Positions 12,684 to 26,100 of a stretch of 64,000 nt of DNA are shown piece after piece. The notes beneath the pieces are model-generated. The model did no database searches, was not told the DNA's origin, and saw nothing but the letters and a program-made list of their open reading frames with translations. The stretch's first letter is position 1, and every line of letters starts with the position of its first letter. The stretch is from Acorus gramineus (taxonomy: Eukaryota > Streptophyta > Magnoliopsida > Acorales > Acoraceae): assembly GCA_030737835.1 (NCBI GenBank), contig CM060850.1, positions 7,817,877 to 7,881,876 on the forward strand, written 5' to 3'. The translations under genes and the position numbers were made by a program.

Positions 12684-14926
12684 GCTCTGTGTTTTGAGAC
12701 CCCGTCGGGTGTACATAAATGAATTCATGGAAATGTTTTGAGGCCTCAGAGAAAACATCATGTTTTCTTGGAAATGTTTCGGTCGGTTTATAATAAAAAT
12801 AATAAAAGCTGCTCATCTGAAATATACATACATATATATAGTATGGATCAGGTACATGATCTGCATGCTTGAGCTGTGGTGTTGTGTTCTTTCTGTAAAG
12901 TCTGAATTCTCCATCAGTGGTGGATTGTTTTGTACACTGTTGTTCTTGAAGAACTTGCTGAGAAAATGACTTGTTTATTTGGTTGTGTGCAATTGTGGAA
13001 TGATTTGGTGGTTAGATCTATGTTGTATTTGCAAAAGCTAAAAATTTAGATGTATATTATTTTTTGTGTGTTTAACTTCATTGGCTGAATGATGTGGTCT
13101 ATCTTGTCCAAATGATGGGACACTTTTTGTGTCAATACAAAAATCTCTTCTTTGGCTCCATTGGTCCCCAAGAGTTCATATACAACTTCAGGTCTCCAAT
13201 GGACGTTTTTATACAGGAAAAACTTTGTAGTATTTGATTCAAGAGGACAAATTGAAGATGGTGGTGGGGCTTAGAAGACAATGGTTTATGAGTGGGCTGT
13301 TGTTAAATTGTGCCCCCTTTTGTCTTCTCATGAGTTTGGAAGCTTTTGGAAATTTTGTTTTGTATGAATTATATGTAATTCAAATTTGTTTTTAAATTCA
13401 TTAATAGTCTCAGCTTTTAGTAAAAGTAAAAAATAATATTCTTGGAATCCAACAAAAGTGAGTTTCTTGGGATGCTATTTTCAAAAATTTGCTTTTAATT
13501 AAAATTTATTGTTCAATTTTGTTTCCAAACGTCATATATGTCATTACATAATCTCACGTGTAGTGTCTTGCAATTCATTTTATCTAATCTATTGAATATA
13601 AGTTGCATTATATAAAGAGGGCTGAAACACTGTGAACGAGAATTCTATCATAGTGTACAGTATATGGTATTAATTTTTTTTTTTTTTTAATATAAAAAAA
13701 TATATATTATACTAATGTAACTCAGTATATGTTTTATTTCATATAACAACATCTATTTCAATTAGGGAGTGTGTGAGTAAAGAAAATCAATGTAGACTGT
13801 AATTGGGGTTGTAATGGGAGTTGAATGTATCATTTTTCCTATATAAAATATGTGTTTCTTTTGTTTTCTACTCTTGTTTGCGGGTGTGACATAGAGTTAT
13901 TCACCCCTCATAGTTATATTTAGATAGTTAACAATTCATGCAGTATAAACAAAATTTTGCATGATTGCATTTTTTTTTGTTATTCTCATTGAAAAACGTA
14001 AAAGTAACATTTTTGTTGTTTAATTCACCTTGGATAAAATGAGATAAGTGGTGGATATGAGATGAATAAAAATTTATGATTTCTTAAATGATAATTATAC
14101 TCTTGCATAAATTGTTTGTGTTTAGGAATAAGTGTGAGAGAAGGGTATATGATATAATAGATGTGACAGTGTTTGTGTTTGAGAATAAGTGTGGGAAATG
14201 TGCGTATGATATAATATATTATATAATAGATATGACAGTTTTAAAAATGTGTATGAGAGTCTTAAGCAAGAAGAATTTTTTTAAAATAACTGAGAATGAT
14301 ATTTTATTCATTGGCATTAATAAAACTTTGATAAGTAATTCCAGCACCCCTATAATAGTTAGCAGATATTATCCTAGTTTATCCAACAATAACTATCAGG
14401 GTTTATTATGCAAAGCAGACAATTTTTTTTATATATATTTTATTCTCATTTATTCTTCTTTATTATGAGTTTATGTTTCACCCATACGGGGGTTTATGCT
14501 TCACCCCTAAACGAATTAGAAATTTTCCATAGTAACCGTGCATTTGGCCCCGAAAATATTGAGGCACATATTATATTATAAAGTTATATATATTTTTACT
14601 ATATTATAATTTATATACAACCAATTTAAATTCAATACAATTAATTCTACTATTTAAAATTTACATAACCATGGTATTCTCTTTGTCCTATCTTCGAAAG
14701 AACGAGAGTTAGAAGTCTTCATTTTATTGCATTATGTTGTTTAATATGTCATTTTATCATTCAAGTGCAATGATCTGATATGTGACCTCGATGATAAATG
14801 ATGTAATATGTAACTCAATATCAATACAGATTGAACGAAATAATAAATTTTTTAGAAGTTTCTAGATTACCGATATCAGTTTCATATAGTCTGACATAGT
14901 TATATCCACTTATTCCTTATAAACAA
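12684..14926. other. 3' flank of AVT6 and intergenic MITE debris
   Basis: The first 300-400 bases are the likely 3' untranslated region. Between about 13980 and 14495 lies an inverted relative of the MITE at 5881-6407, ending CCCATACGGGGGTTTA. Its left end is not clear. No other gene seen. Confidence 0.45.
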
Positions 14927-15419
14927 GGAAAAAATCCATATAACCCCTTGTAATATTTTTGATATCCATATAATTCCCTGTGATCTCAATATATCCATAT
15001 AACCATCTGTAAACACACCATAAATGCAACCCCCTGCGGTTAAATTTTTTTTAACAGAATTAGAATATTTCGGACATATTTTGTTATCTAAACCATGATT
15101 AACAAATATGTATCATTTTAACCCTCTGAAAGCAGTTAATACTTCTAAGAAAAACCCTAAAAAAGTATAAAATTAGAAATATGAGGGTTTTGTTTTAAGT
15201 ATTGACCATTTTTCGGGGGTTAAAAGAATACATATTCATTAACCATGGTTTAAATAACACAATATGTCTGAAATATTTCAATTCTGTTAAAAAAAAATTT
15301 AATCGCGGGGGGTTATTTGCATTTATGGTGTGTTTACAGGGGGTTATATGGATATATTGAGATTACAGGGGGTTATATGGATATTAGAAAGATTACCGGG
15401 TGTTATATGGATGTTTTCC
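14927..15419. mobile_element. Foldback MITE with long inverted arms and 9-bp target duplication
   Basis: A 493-bp element whose two halves are reverse complements over more than 200 bases each. The ends are GGAAAAAATCCATATAAC and, reversed, GGAAAACATCCATATAAC. Short units of the form ATCCATATAACCCC repeat within both arms. The 9-bp sequence TATAAACAA lies on both sides (14918-14926 and 15420-15428). Nine-base duplications with long inverted arms indicate a Mutator-like origin. No coding capacity. Confidence 0.85.
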
Positions 15420-15569
15420 TATAAACAAATATGTTTTTGATCTTATTCACCCATATTTCATCCTATACGCCATCAATTTTGGTATCCAAACTGAGGACTT
15501 AATCGAAATTAAAAAAAATTAAATCAAATCAAAATCAAAATTTTTACGCCCGTTGTGGGGTGTGACATA

Positions 15570-15788
15570 CGGTGCGTTTGCGCTGTGATTGCGATTGCAG
15601 GAAGTTGCATTTACAATCGTGCAACTAAACAGTTTTACTGTAGCAGCTTCCTACACACAAATTTCTGACAAATAGTGCACAAAAGCTGTGATTTCAGAAA
15701 ACTCAGAAAGTGATCTTCCTGTAGAATCAGTTTTGCAATCGCATATTCTTGCAAAATCAGTTTTACAATCACGCAACCAAACGCACCC
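15570..15788. mobile_element. Small MITE with GTGCGTTTG ends
   Basis: A 219-bp element. The left end is CGGTGCGTTTGCGCTG and the right end, reversed, is GGGTGCGTTTGGTTGCG. ATA lies just outside each end. The interior is rich in repeated TTGCAATCG and CAGTTTT words. The ends resemble Tourist-type MITEs, though the usual target is TTA or TAA. Confidence 0.65.
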
Positions 15789-16334
15789 ATAGAGTTATTT
15801 GTCAAATAGCTATACCGAAATAAATAATAATCCTTGTAAAATAAGTTAAATTTGTTGGGTTGCTCTTTAATATTCTTATGGGGAAAAGTGACATTTTAAT
15901 GTTTGATTCACTTTGAATAAAAAGAGGATAAGTGATATACAAGTGTTTATAACTTTTTAAATAACAATTATATCATATATAAATTATTTGTGTTTAAAAT
16001 AAGTGTCAGATGTGTGTGTGATGTGATAAATGTGACAATTTTTTATGAAATGTGTGTGAGTGTTAGATGAAATAATTTTTTTTAAAATGACACAAAATAA
16101 TATTTCATCCATTAACATAAATAATCCATGAGCATCCCCCAGAATAGTTATTGAAAATTTATCCCATCTTATCTAGATATAACTATATCAGAGTTTATTC
16201 TTGCAAAACAATCGTACTTTTTTTAAAATCCTTATTCTCCACTATTCCCCCTTATTCCGGCTTTACGGTTCACCCACAAACCGGTGGTTAGGGTTTTATT
16301 TCTTTTGGATCTGCAGTGAATCGCAATCGAAGGC
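15789..16334. other. Promoter and leader region of BLOS2
   Basis: AT-rich with another probable MITE remnant (about 15840-16260) resembling the 13980-14495 sequence. The last 60-80 bases before 16335 are likely the 5' leader. No separate gene. Confidence 0.4.
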
Positions 16335-18450
16335 ATGGAAGAAGAGAAGGACGAGCTGGCGGAGTCCCTGGGCGATCTCTTCACCCACGTTTCCGCTCTC
16401 GTCAAGGGCGAGCTTCAGGTACTGCTTCAATCAGTCACCAAATCCTTTCCTTCGATCGTATTTTGTGATTTTCTTGCATGGATTGCGAAATTCTATATCC
16501 GACCCCCCTTATATTAGTCTCTGTTTTGTGAAAATCGGTTCGGAGTGAATGGAATCTTAGATTGCTCCGTAAAACCAATCAATGAAAGATTTTTTGGATT
16601 GTAGTTTGGAGAGAAGGGAAAAACCAAAGAAGAAGATCGCTGTAATTCATGTTATAGGAAGTACCAAGGAGGGCATTTGGAAGCATGAATTGAAAATCCT
16701 CAAACGTGTTTTCAAACGCCCATGATTAATCGGAAAGCTGAGCCTAACTTTTCAGTTATAATTGTCTTTTCAGAAAGCATAAAAATATGCCTTTTGGAAA
16801 TCAATTTTTCAAATGCGAAATGTTTATGATTTCTGAGGATCAACACATGTTCCCAAATGCTGAAGTGATTCCCCTTATGAAGCTCCATCTTGGTGTTTTA
16901 AATGTTTTTTTTTTTCATCGTGGAAGAACTGTTTATAATGGAATGTGAAGTTCTATTTGATGTTATTATACTGCAAAACCATGTTTATCAGTGCTTGAAT
17001 TCACTTGATGAAGATATGGAAGTGGGTAAGCTAAAGAGGAAGATTGGTATGTATATAACAGTTCAATATTTGTGTTGGGTTTGAATACCGGTTCCCCTAT
17101 GATCGTCGGTGCATTTTTTCTTGCATTAGTGTGCCTTTTAATGATGTTGGTGCCCTGGTTAGCAGGACTTCTTGGTATAGGAAGCATTTCCTAGAAATGG
17201 ATTTCCTAAAAATCTTCATTTTGGATTTTTTTTTTTTTTTTTGCTATGGATTGCGAAGTTATATTTGAAGTTATTACAAGAAAATAATTATTATTTTGGG
17301 AGGTGTTTTATTCAGCTGTGATTTGAATGGATGGAGATATGAAAGTAGTGTGGCAGTTTGTCTCCATTTAGTGCTCTCTGCTTGTTGCAATACGAATTTA
17401 AGGCCCTGTTACTGGGTGCCTGGTTATCGATTAGATTAGTCACAAAATTTGCACACGGGAAATATTAGGCATTGTTAAGTACAGTTAAGTTTATATTCGT
17501 GAATGTTACGGAATATGTTTGATAAAATTATAGAGAAAATTAAACCATTCTTTGAATGAATTTTGATTAATAGTGTGAGAAATACATGCAAAAAAATCAG
17601 TCTAGGTGTGAAGGGGAAATGTGCTGACAACCACTAGAGCTTTTTTTTTTTTTAAATAACTTCTGAAGGATGCCGTGAATACATGTACTAAATGCACAAT
17701 TCGATTAATATATTTGTTTGGGCAATGGGTCCAGCCATATGGGAGGCATCCAGTCACCAAATTTCTCTGAACACAAAAGTTCTGTGAACCCTGTGACTGC
17801 ATTGATGACTTGATATAAGCTAAACCAGACTAAAATTAGCGAAGCTATAATATGTTGTATGCACTATGTTTGCCCTATGTTGTTATATCATCGTCTTTGT
17901 GTCAAACACCCTGGCTGTCGATCAGATACATTAACTGTGTCAATTGTTTGTTATACAATAACTTGGGACTGTATTTTTGGGCTTCATCACTTTAAACAAC
18001 ATTCAAAAGCATGACATGAACATACTTCTTCACCAAATTTAGTTGCTATTTCACTCCCCTAATGGAACTCTAAATTGAACAACAATTTCAATATCAGTAT
18101 TGCTTGAATTACCACAGTATGCAAGTCTTATGATTCTCATGAGTATGTGAATTTTGATTCATGTTGGTCTTTGGCTTCTACAGGGAACAAACAACCTTCT
18201 ACAACTTATAGAGAAGATGAACCTGAGAGTGGCTGATGAGTACAAAGGCTTTGGCGACATAGCCTCTGGTCTGCGAGTCTTTGTCGAGCAGCTGAACAAG
18301 AAGAATGGAGGCTTTGACGAGTATGCAAAGCAGATTGATTCGATCGACCAACAAGTCACCGAATTTGAGGCTGTCGTTTCGATGCTTGACAAATACGTCT
18401 CCTTGTTGGAATCCAAAGTCCAGTCTGCTTATCAAACTCCACCTGCATAA
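16335..18450 (+). CDS. BLOS2: BLOC-1 subunit 2 (BLOS2) homologue, complete
   Basis: Small coiled-coil subunit of BLOC-1, an endosomal complex that in plants works with BLOS1 in sorting to the vacuole (family knowledge). Two exons, 16335-16418 and 18184-18450, join in phase 0 across a 1.77-kb GT-AG intron and encode 116 residues. The N-terminus reads MEEEKDELAESLGDLF and the core reads LLQLIEKMNLRVADEYKG, then GDIASGLRVFVEQL and a heptad-rich C-terminal helix (IDQQVTEFEAVVSMLDKYV). Length and order fit Arabidopsis BLOS2, which also starts with a short acidic stretch before the TNN-containing core. The intron has no further supported exon; it contains T-rich tracts and unrelated short open frames. 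Confidence 0.9.
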
Positions 18451-20144
18451 CTGTATATCTGTTCCAAAAATGTCTGAAATGCAAATTTTTTGTTCGATCT
18501 GTGTATTATTATTTGTAATTCAAAGATTTCTGATGAACCAAAAAGCTAAAGCTTGCAATTTTGGTTTGCGAATGGAGTTGCTTGTTCCTCCGATCGTCTG
18601 TTGTAGCATATTATATTGTCACTTGTTCCCGCATAACTTGTTTTCTTAGACTATCAATTCAGATGAAATTTATGGGCCTTTGTGATGCTCTGCCATAGTT
18701 AACGAAATTAAATTAGGAAAATGATCGGTCCAACTCAATTGCTATCCACACCGTTTGTTTGTTTGTTTTTTTTTAAATCATAATCTCTCTAAATGAAGTA
18801 CATGTTGTTATATAAAATGAAGTATACATTAAGATACATTAATGTATTTTTTTCATGTAAAAAATATGATAAACATTTTTTATCATATAAGATAATATAA
18901 TAGGATTTCATACATTATGATAACGCAGTATATATTATGTTATCGTATGAAGTTGCAATATAGGTTGTAAAATGGATTGAGCGTAAGATGATTTTTTGGA
19001 TTAGAATTTGCAAAGTTAGATATTTCTAAAAAAATCTATTTTTTCATATTTTCTGTGGTTCTCTTCCTTAAATATAAAAAAAATCTGAAATATGACGATC
19101 ATAAAACTTCAAAATTTAGACCATTAGAACTGCTTAGAACAAAAAAAACTTCGAAAATTATACCATTTGAACCGCTTAGAATATAGTTTTTTTTTTTTTT
19201 AAAGTTTTTTTATTTTTACGTCCATTCTTTTTTTTTTTTTAAAAATAACGTTTTCGAATCCTCTCCATTGTTATGGACATTTCTAACCTTACGAAAATAT
19301 TGAATTTCCAAGAAAACATATTTTTTTCAAAATGATCCCCACCATTCAAAATCATGTTCAAATGTTGACCTTAAATAGTAACATATCAAAATTTAATAAT
19401 TTACATAAATTTTTTACATGATTAGAAGTATATACCATTTATATACATAAAAAACCATCAGATGTAAATTTTAGTTATTGAATTTATTTATCAAAATAAA
19501 ATATTATGATTTTTAGTGTAAGTAAATTTACCAAAATAAGCTACACTGCCATTTTGTTACACATTTATCCTGTTTAGGCCTGGTTTAACATTGGGATAAA
19601 AAAATATTTGGATTAAATAACATGTTATACCACGTGGCATAAGAAAAAAATAGATAAAACATTGACAATTATCTGTATTTTGAAAGAAAAAGTGAGGATA
19701 TTTTGTTGTAAGAAAAAAGTGGAATAGATTTTATCTCTATTTTTCACTTCATTTGTAAAACATAGATAATATTTATAACTGTTGTTCCAAGAAAAATAAA
19801 AATAAAAAACTTTATAAAATCAAAACCAACAATATTAATGCACATTTAATAGAAGTGGTAGATTTTTAATTTTTAATTTTTTTTTAAATTATCATTATGT
19901 AATTCACATAGAAAATTAAAAATAAAGATAATAAATATATTATTAAATAAAAATAAAAATAATTATCTTTTTATCTTTCAAGACTAATTTACCTTAAACA
20001 TTTATTCCTTTATGAAACCGATTAATGAATACTGTTATGACACAACAGTTTGGCCTTTTTTCATTTCATAACATTAGTTTTACAAACCAGAGCTCGATCA
20101 CTCTCTCCGCGAAAAATCTGAGAAAAAACGAGTGAAATAAAAAA
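18451..20144. other. BLOS2 3' flank and kanadaptin promoter region
   Basis: The first 200 bases are the probable 3' untranslated region of BLOS2. From 18750 to 18990 there is a diverged AT-rich MITE-like stretch, and 19570-19990 starts GGCCTGGTTTAACATTGGG like a further MITE without a clear partner end. The 60 bases before 20145 are the probable leader of the next gene. No TATA box is obvious. Confidence 0.4.
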
Positions 20145-23100
20145 ATGAAGGTTTTGATGGGACCTCCACCACCTCCGCAAAACCCCAACCCCAACCCCGA
20201 CAAGGTAGCAGTCCCCGCCGGGAACGCCAACACCGACGGCGAGTCTGAAACGCAGCCGAGCAAGACTGAATCCGAGTCCGACGTGAAAGCCCCCGAAAAC
20301 CCTAACCCTAATTCAACGGCCTCGAAGACGATGAAGGTTCTGATGGGACCTCCACCACCTCTGCAAAACCCTAACCCACCAAATCCCGACGACGTGGCAG
20401 TCCCCGCCGAGGCCGCCAACACCAATGGCGAAGCTGAAGCGCGGCCGATCGAGATTGGAGCCGAGGCGGACGTGAAGGCTCCCGAAACCGCAAACCCTAA
20501 CCCTAATTCGAAGGCGGTGGAGACCTCTTCGGCAACCGCGCATGGCGTTCCTTACACGATCCCTCCATGGAGTGAGCCTCCCCAACACCCTTTCTTTCTT
20601 GAGGTCCTCAAAGATGGTGCTATTATCGAACAATTCGATTTGTAAGCAAAGCATTATCTCCTTTTGTGGTTGAATTTCGAATTCAAATTCTTTTCTTCTT
20701 GTGAATTGTAATTCCATATTCACTGTTTTTTTTTTTTTTTTACACATTGTTGTGAACTTTGATTAGTAATGCCTTGATGTGAAGCGCTGATGCATAGTAG
20801 GGGGGTTAGAAATTTAGAATAATGTTCCTGCTTTTTTGTGTTGGTTTAAATTTAAAATAATGCATGCACCAGTATTTATTGATGGATCCTCTGATTGGAG
20901 GAACTCTATTTGTATGCAAGCTGCATTAAAAAATGATCTGTTTTGCGAAGATAGTGTTGTCTTTGTCTGAAGTTTTTGTTCATTTGGCTGTTTGATCCTT
21001 TTTTTTGTATTGTTTAAGTTAATTGGTTGTTGAAAGTGCATACATTACTATTATTATTACATTTATGGTGTGGTTATAGTTGGGTACTTATAGCAGTTCG
21101 ATTTATGGTGTGGTTATAGTTCGGTTTTGGCTAAATGGTCATTCCTTATGTCTTGGTGATGCAGATCTGAAAAGGGTGCTTACATGTTTGGGCGTGTAGA
21201 TCTATGTGATTTTGTACTTGAGCATCCTACAATATCTCGGTTTCATTCAGGTACATAGATGCTCTAGTTACATGGCTCATTGGTTTTTTCCTCTCTTTAT
21301 GATTAATGAACAATTCAGTTAATTTTGGGAAAGGTAATAAGAGGCAAACTATTCATTAATAGAGAAACTCACAAGATACATTCTAATTCACACATTGAGA
21401 GAAACATTGTGACAATGATATAGAAATGACATGAATGTTTTTTGTAAAACACTGCATCTATGAAGGCTGGACACATTTCGACATGGATGCATATTGTCCA
21501 GCATGCTCTTGTAGCCTTTTGTTTTTTTTTGAAAGGAATGCTCTTGTAACCATTGACTAAATGCCTTTGATGTTATATATACTGTATGAGCCATTCAGCA
21601 AGACCCTTTGCATTCCAAATTCTGGAGGAATTGGAATGTTCTATCTCTCAAAGTCAGCAATGAATTTGTGGTCTATCTATGTTGGCATTCTGATTGGCCT
21701 AGAATATGGAAGATCTATCTTGATATTTGTGTTAGAAGTTGACCAACCTATTCTTATTGAGCATGTATTGAAGGATTGAGCAGAAATTTAATACTATGGT
21801 TTTCATGATTTGATTGCATCGCTTTATATCTTAACATCATCTAGACCATTTTGTTTAGGCATACAGTTCGAATCAATCACCCGTTTCTGTCCTAGGCTTT
21901 GCAATGAAAATCAATTAAATCTGAATGTGTAAATGAATAGAAGGTGTTAATAGATGAAGGTGAAGATGCAATGGGAGTGATGCTTCCTGGGAGTAGTTAA
22001 GTAGCGGTGCTTAAATTATGAGAATTGAGAAGTGCACATTTGGTATACCATAACTTCAGTATTCACTTCGGAAAGTTTTACCTTTAAGAAAACTTTTTGT
22101 TAATGTGCACATCTTATATTTCTTCTGTTCAAGATTTGAGAAATGTTATATTCTATTATTAAGAGAAATTGAGAAAGTAAGTGAATGGGTCTATATATTT
22201 CATTATGTAACCGGATTCAGTTTTATTTCCCAATTATTAATATACAAGCCAATTTAGATTTATCGTTTCTTTTACATAAAATATTACCCTCCTTATCTGT
22301 CTAATGTTTTCCTCCTTGTCTGTGCTAGTTCTTCAGTTCAAAAATACTGGTGAAGCTTTCCTTTATGATCTTGGAAGTACTCATGGTACCTTCATCAACA
22401 AGAATCAGGTGCTAGATTGTACCATGTATCATGTATTTATAGATAATATTGCTATGGGATGGTTTTCATGCTGTATATTAATGTGAAGTTGATCTGTTAA
22501 ACTTTTCTAACGAGACAAGATATGTCATAAAAACAGGATTTCTTACATACAATATTGAGTAAAAGTGAAACACAATATTCTTTCTTCTGTATAGTGCTCT
22601 TATATTCTAGAAAAACTTCTGTGAAAATTGAGGAAAAGTGATCGATGTATTTCTATGTATTGGTTTATCTTCTGTCTGAAAGGAGCTTCTCTCACATATG
22701 TTATTGCATATAATAGGAAAGCTATAATCCTTTTTTCTATTGATCTAGGAAATGACTCTGGAACTTCATGTCTATAATGAATTTTTGATGTTTATTTACA
22801 TGCAAATGTTTTATGCATTCAATTGATGAGTTCTGTTTCACTATGGGGAATCCCTCCGATATAAAAAAAAACACTCTGTTTCATATATTAATTTTCAAAA
22901 ACACTTCTATACTTGAGAAGTCTCCCACAAGAACATGATTGTCTGACTAACACGCTAGATCCCCTGGAGATTCCTGGGTCATGAAATGACAAAAATTCAA
23001 ATAAATTAACTTTGGAACAGTAAGTTCAAAATCCTTCATCTATTATGGGTTTATTTTGGTTTGCGAGGAGTTAATTATCTGTATTTAGTTTGAATTGGAT

Positions 23101-26100
23101 CCTTTTCCTTTTCAAATTATAATTTGCTCTTTCTTTGTTTTCGGAGATCCCTCATCTCCCTTTGTTTGGGGGCTTTTTAATCAATAAAAGTTCCTATCTA
23201 ATTTCAAACAAAAAAAAAAACAGTAAGTGTATCTTTTGTATCATTAATCTTTACTGGTTCGGAGGCAACAGTCAAAATGTGGTGCAATATGCACACACAC
23301 AATAGAAAAAATTTCAAGTATGATTGATAACAAGTAGGTCCTTTTATTTACCAGTTAACATCATCTACATCTAAACATCTCCACTCACCGCTAACATATT
23401 ATTATCGTCTGCTGCTTGAAATACAATCATCGTTATGGTGATTTCTTGCCAACATTCTCATATATTGTGTGCCACTATTTTTTTCGGCTCTTAAATACTC
23501 TTTCTTAAACCATGCGACCTTCATTCAAATTGATTTCTTGTTAATGGAGTTATTGAATGGTTTCAGATGATCAAACTTGATTATTCCCTTAGGCAACATT
23601 TCTGAACATGTTTGTTAGCCTTCATTTGGTTTGATGGAGAAGGCCATGGGTTACTTAAAAAAATCCTTGTGTGGTGATGCATAGGAATATCCTCTATGAA
23701 GGGAAAATAGAGCATGGAGCATTACTTGAATTTGTCTTAACTTATGTGTGTCTATGTACAACTTTGTTGTAGTATTCATCATTCATAGCTTTTGTATGGA
23801 TTGCTGGAAATTATAGCGCCTAGAAAAAAGTCTCATTGATAGACTATGTTCTTTTTTATTTGAAAAAAAGATGAAATTTTCATGTGTGAAGACAAAAATA
23901 AGATAGTGCAAGTATATGTGAAATTTGTATCCAACTGAAGCATGTGAAAGTACACCTTTGAAGCCTGGCAGTATACATACACTGTGGATATATCATTTTG
24001 AATTTTTTTCATCTTCCATGCATTGCTTTGGTAACTATTTTATGTCTAATATCGCAGCATAACTATTTTGTGCCTGATGTTGCTGCATTATTGTTTGTTC
24101 GAATTATGTATAAGATGTCACTTCCACAAATAATACATTCTCTCATACGTTTTTCTCTCCCATTTAAATAGGTTAAGAAAAAGTTCTACTCAAAATTGCA
24201 CGTTGGCGATGTTGTTCGGTTTGGCCAGTAAGTAAATATTATCAAATTACTTTTCACCATATACTTGGTCTCTTTTAATAATTTTAGTAATGCTAGATGT
24301 CTTGCTTTTAGATGTCCTCCCTTGGTTTTTGTGGACATTGTCTTTAGAAACTATTGCAATGGAACAAGATAAGGCTTCCAATTTTTTGGTGCTCATGAGG
24401 ATGTCTATTGAATTTTTTTTGATAAACAAGGATGTTTATTGATGTTCATACTGAGAAAGAATCATCACTTTATCAATAAAGCATTTCAAGTAATCTTGAA
24501 GAAAAAACCTCAATTAAAGGAGAATAGAAAGGAAAAAGAAAGAAGAGAAGGGGGTTGCACTCTGGATGAAGTTGTGCAAAATTGTAAATTATTAGCAATT
24601 CTTTTTAAGAACTACAGTTCAGATACCAAAAGAATTCTTTCATGTAACATTTGTACTATTGGACTATGCTCAAGGTAAGTAATCTACATGAACCTGACAT
24701 AAAGTAGTACGTAGCATAGAAGAAAAGGGTTGGCTTAGAAGTGTTCAGAAGAAGTCATTGTTGATTGGATGAATGTGGAATGATTAATGTGATTCTAATT
24801 GTGCATGTCTATGTTGTGTTCTATCGTTTTTTTTTAAGAATAAAAACAATTTATTATTTAAGTTTTTTGGGGGTCTGTCTGTAACCCTTGATCAATGTTT
24901 TAAGCCAATTCAAGCAATTTTAAGGTCTCTGAGGGTAATGAAAACAAATTGTTTTTCAAGGGGATACATGCTTGCTCTTGTGGAAATTGGAATTGGAAAT
25001 ATTATATACCATTCATGATCATGTAATTTGATCAATTGATTTGCCTTCGTCTTCCCTTTACTTGAAGAAAAAGGTAAAAGAGTTCATACATAAATGGTTT
25101 GCTTGTTTGTTTTAAGAAAGGTACATGAATATTACATATGTAGACTTTTTTTTTTTTGAAAATAAAAACAAAAGAAGCCACCCATAAATTTACGGGTTTG
25201 TTATACAATTTTTTCCTTGTATCTGATGTTTTATGTTATGTTCAACAGCTCCTCTCGTTTGTACATCTTCCAGGGTCCATCTGAGTTGATGCCACCGGTA
25301 AGATAAACTGGTCGTAGTTTAGCATAGTAATTTAATTAAAAGTGGTTGGAAGGATGCTAGATTCTATCATTTATTTCTTTGGAATTTACTAATTGAATTG
25401 ACGAGCAATATCTTCAGTGATTAATCTTATCATGAAATGAGGAGGTTTGAGTGAAATGCTTTTGCAAATTGTAATTTTTTTAGATCTCTGAATGCTTGGA
25501 CCTCTTAAAATCCTTTAGTAGTTTCAGTTTCCATCACCATCTCACTGAAAATTATCTATTTGAGTGTTTCAATCAATTTATTCATTTATTATATAGTTAG
25601 TTTCCTACACGCTGCATGAGCCATGCTTGGGCTGAGTGGAGGGTTTGTTTGTAGGGTTAATGAAGATCTTGGGTCCACATAGCTCCTTACAAATTTAAAA
25701 GTTTCCATTTTATTTATTCTATTTAAACCCCCATCTGAATCCTCAAGTCCATTTGCTTGATATTCTAGTCGAAATATTGATCTGAATCACCTAAACTGGA
25801 TTTGATCAGCTCTTAATCATTTGATAATGAGATTTTGTGAAAAATGATTGTTGACAAATTTAGATATTGAATGTGAGTGTTATGAAGCTATATTTTATTT
25901 CTTGCCACAAAATGGTTTATGCATATCATGTAGTCAAGCTCTAAATCAATGTAATCATTCTCAGTTTACTGTGCTATCTTTGTGATTTTATGTTGATTCA
26001 ACTTATTTTTATGTTCTTTTGATGATTGATTATGTCAAAATTTGTAAGGAAGGAGACTTGAAAAGGTTGCGAAATGTAAAGATCCGAGAGGAGATGCAAG

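Noticed and set aside
24439..24678. Open frame of 79 codons in kanadaptin intron 4, also at 45911
   Set aside because: Both lie at the same place in the duplicated intron, have low-complexity Lys-rich sequence and no splice partner in frame; conservation reflects the recent duplication.
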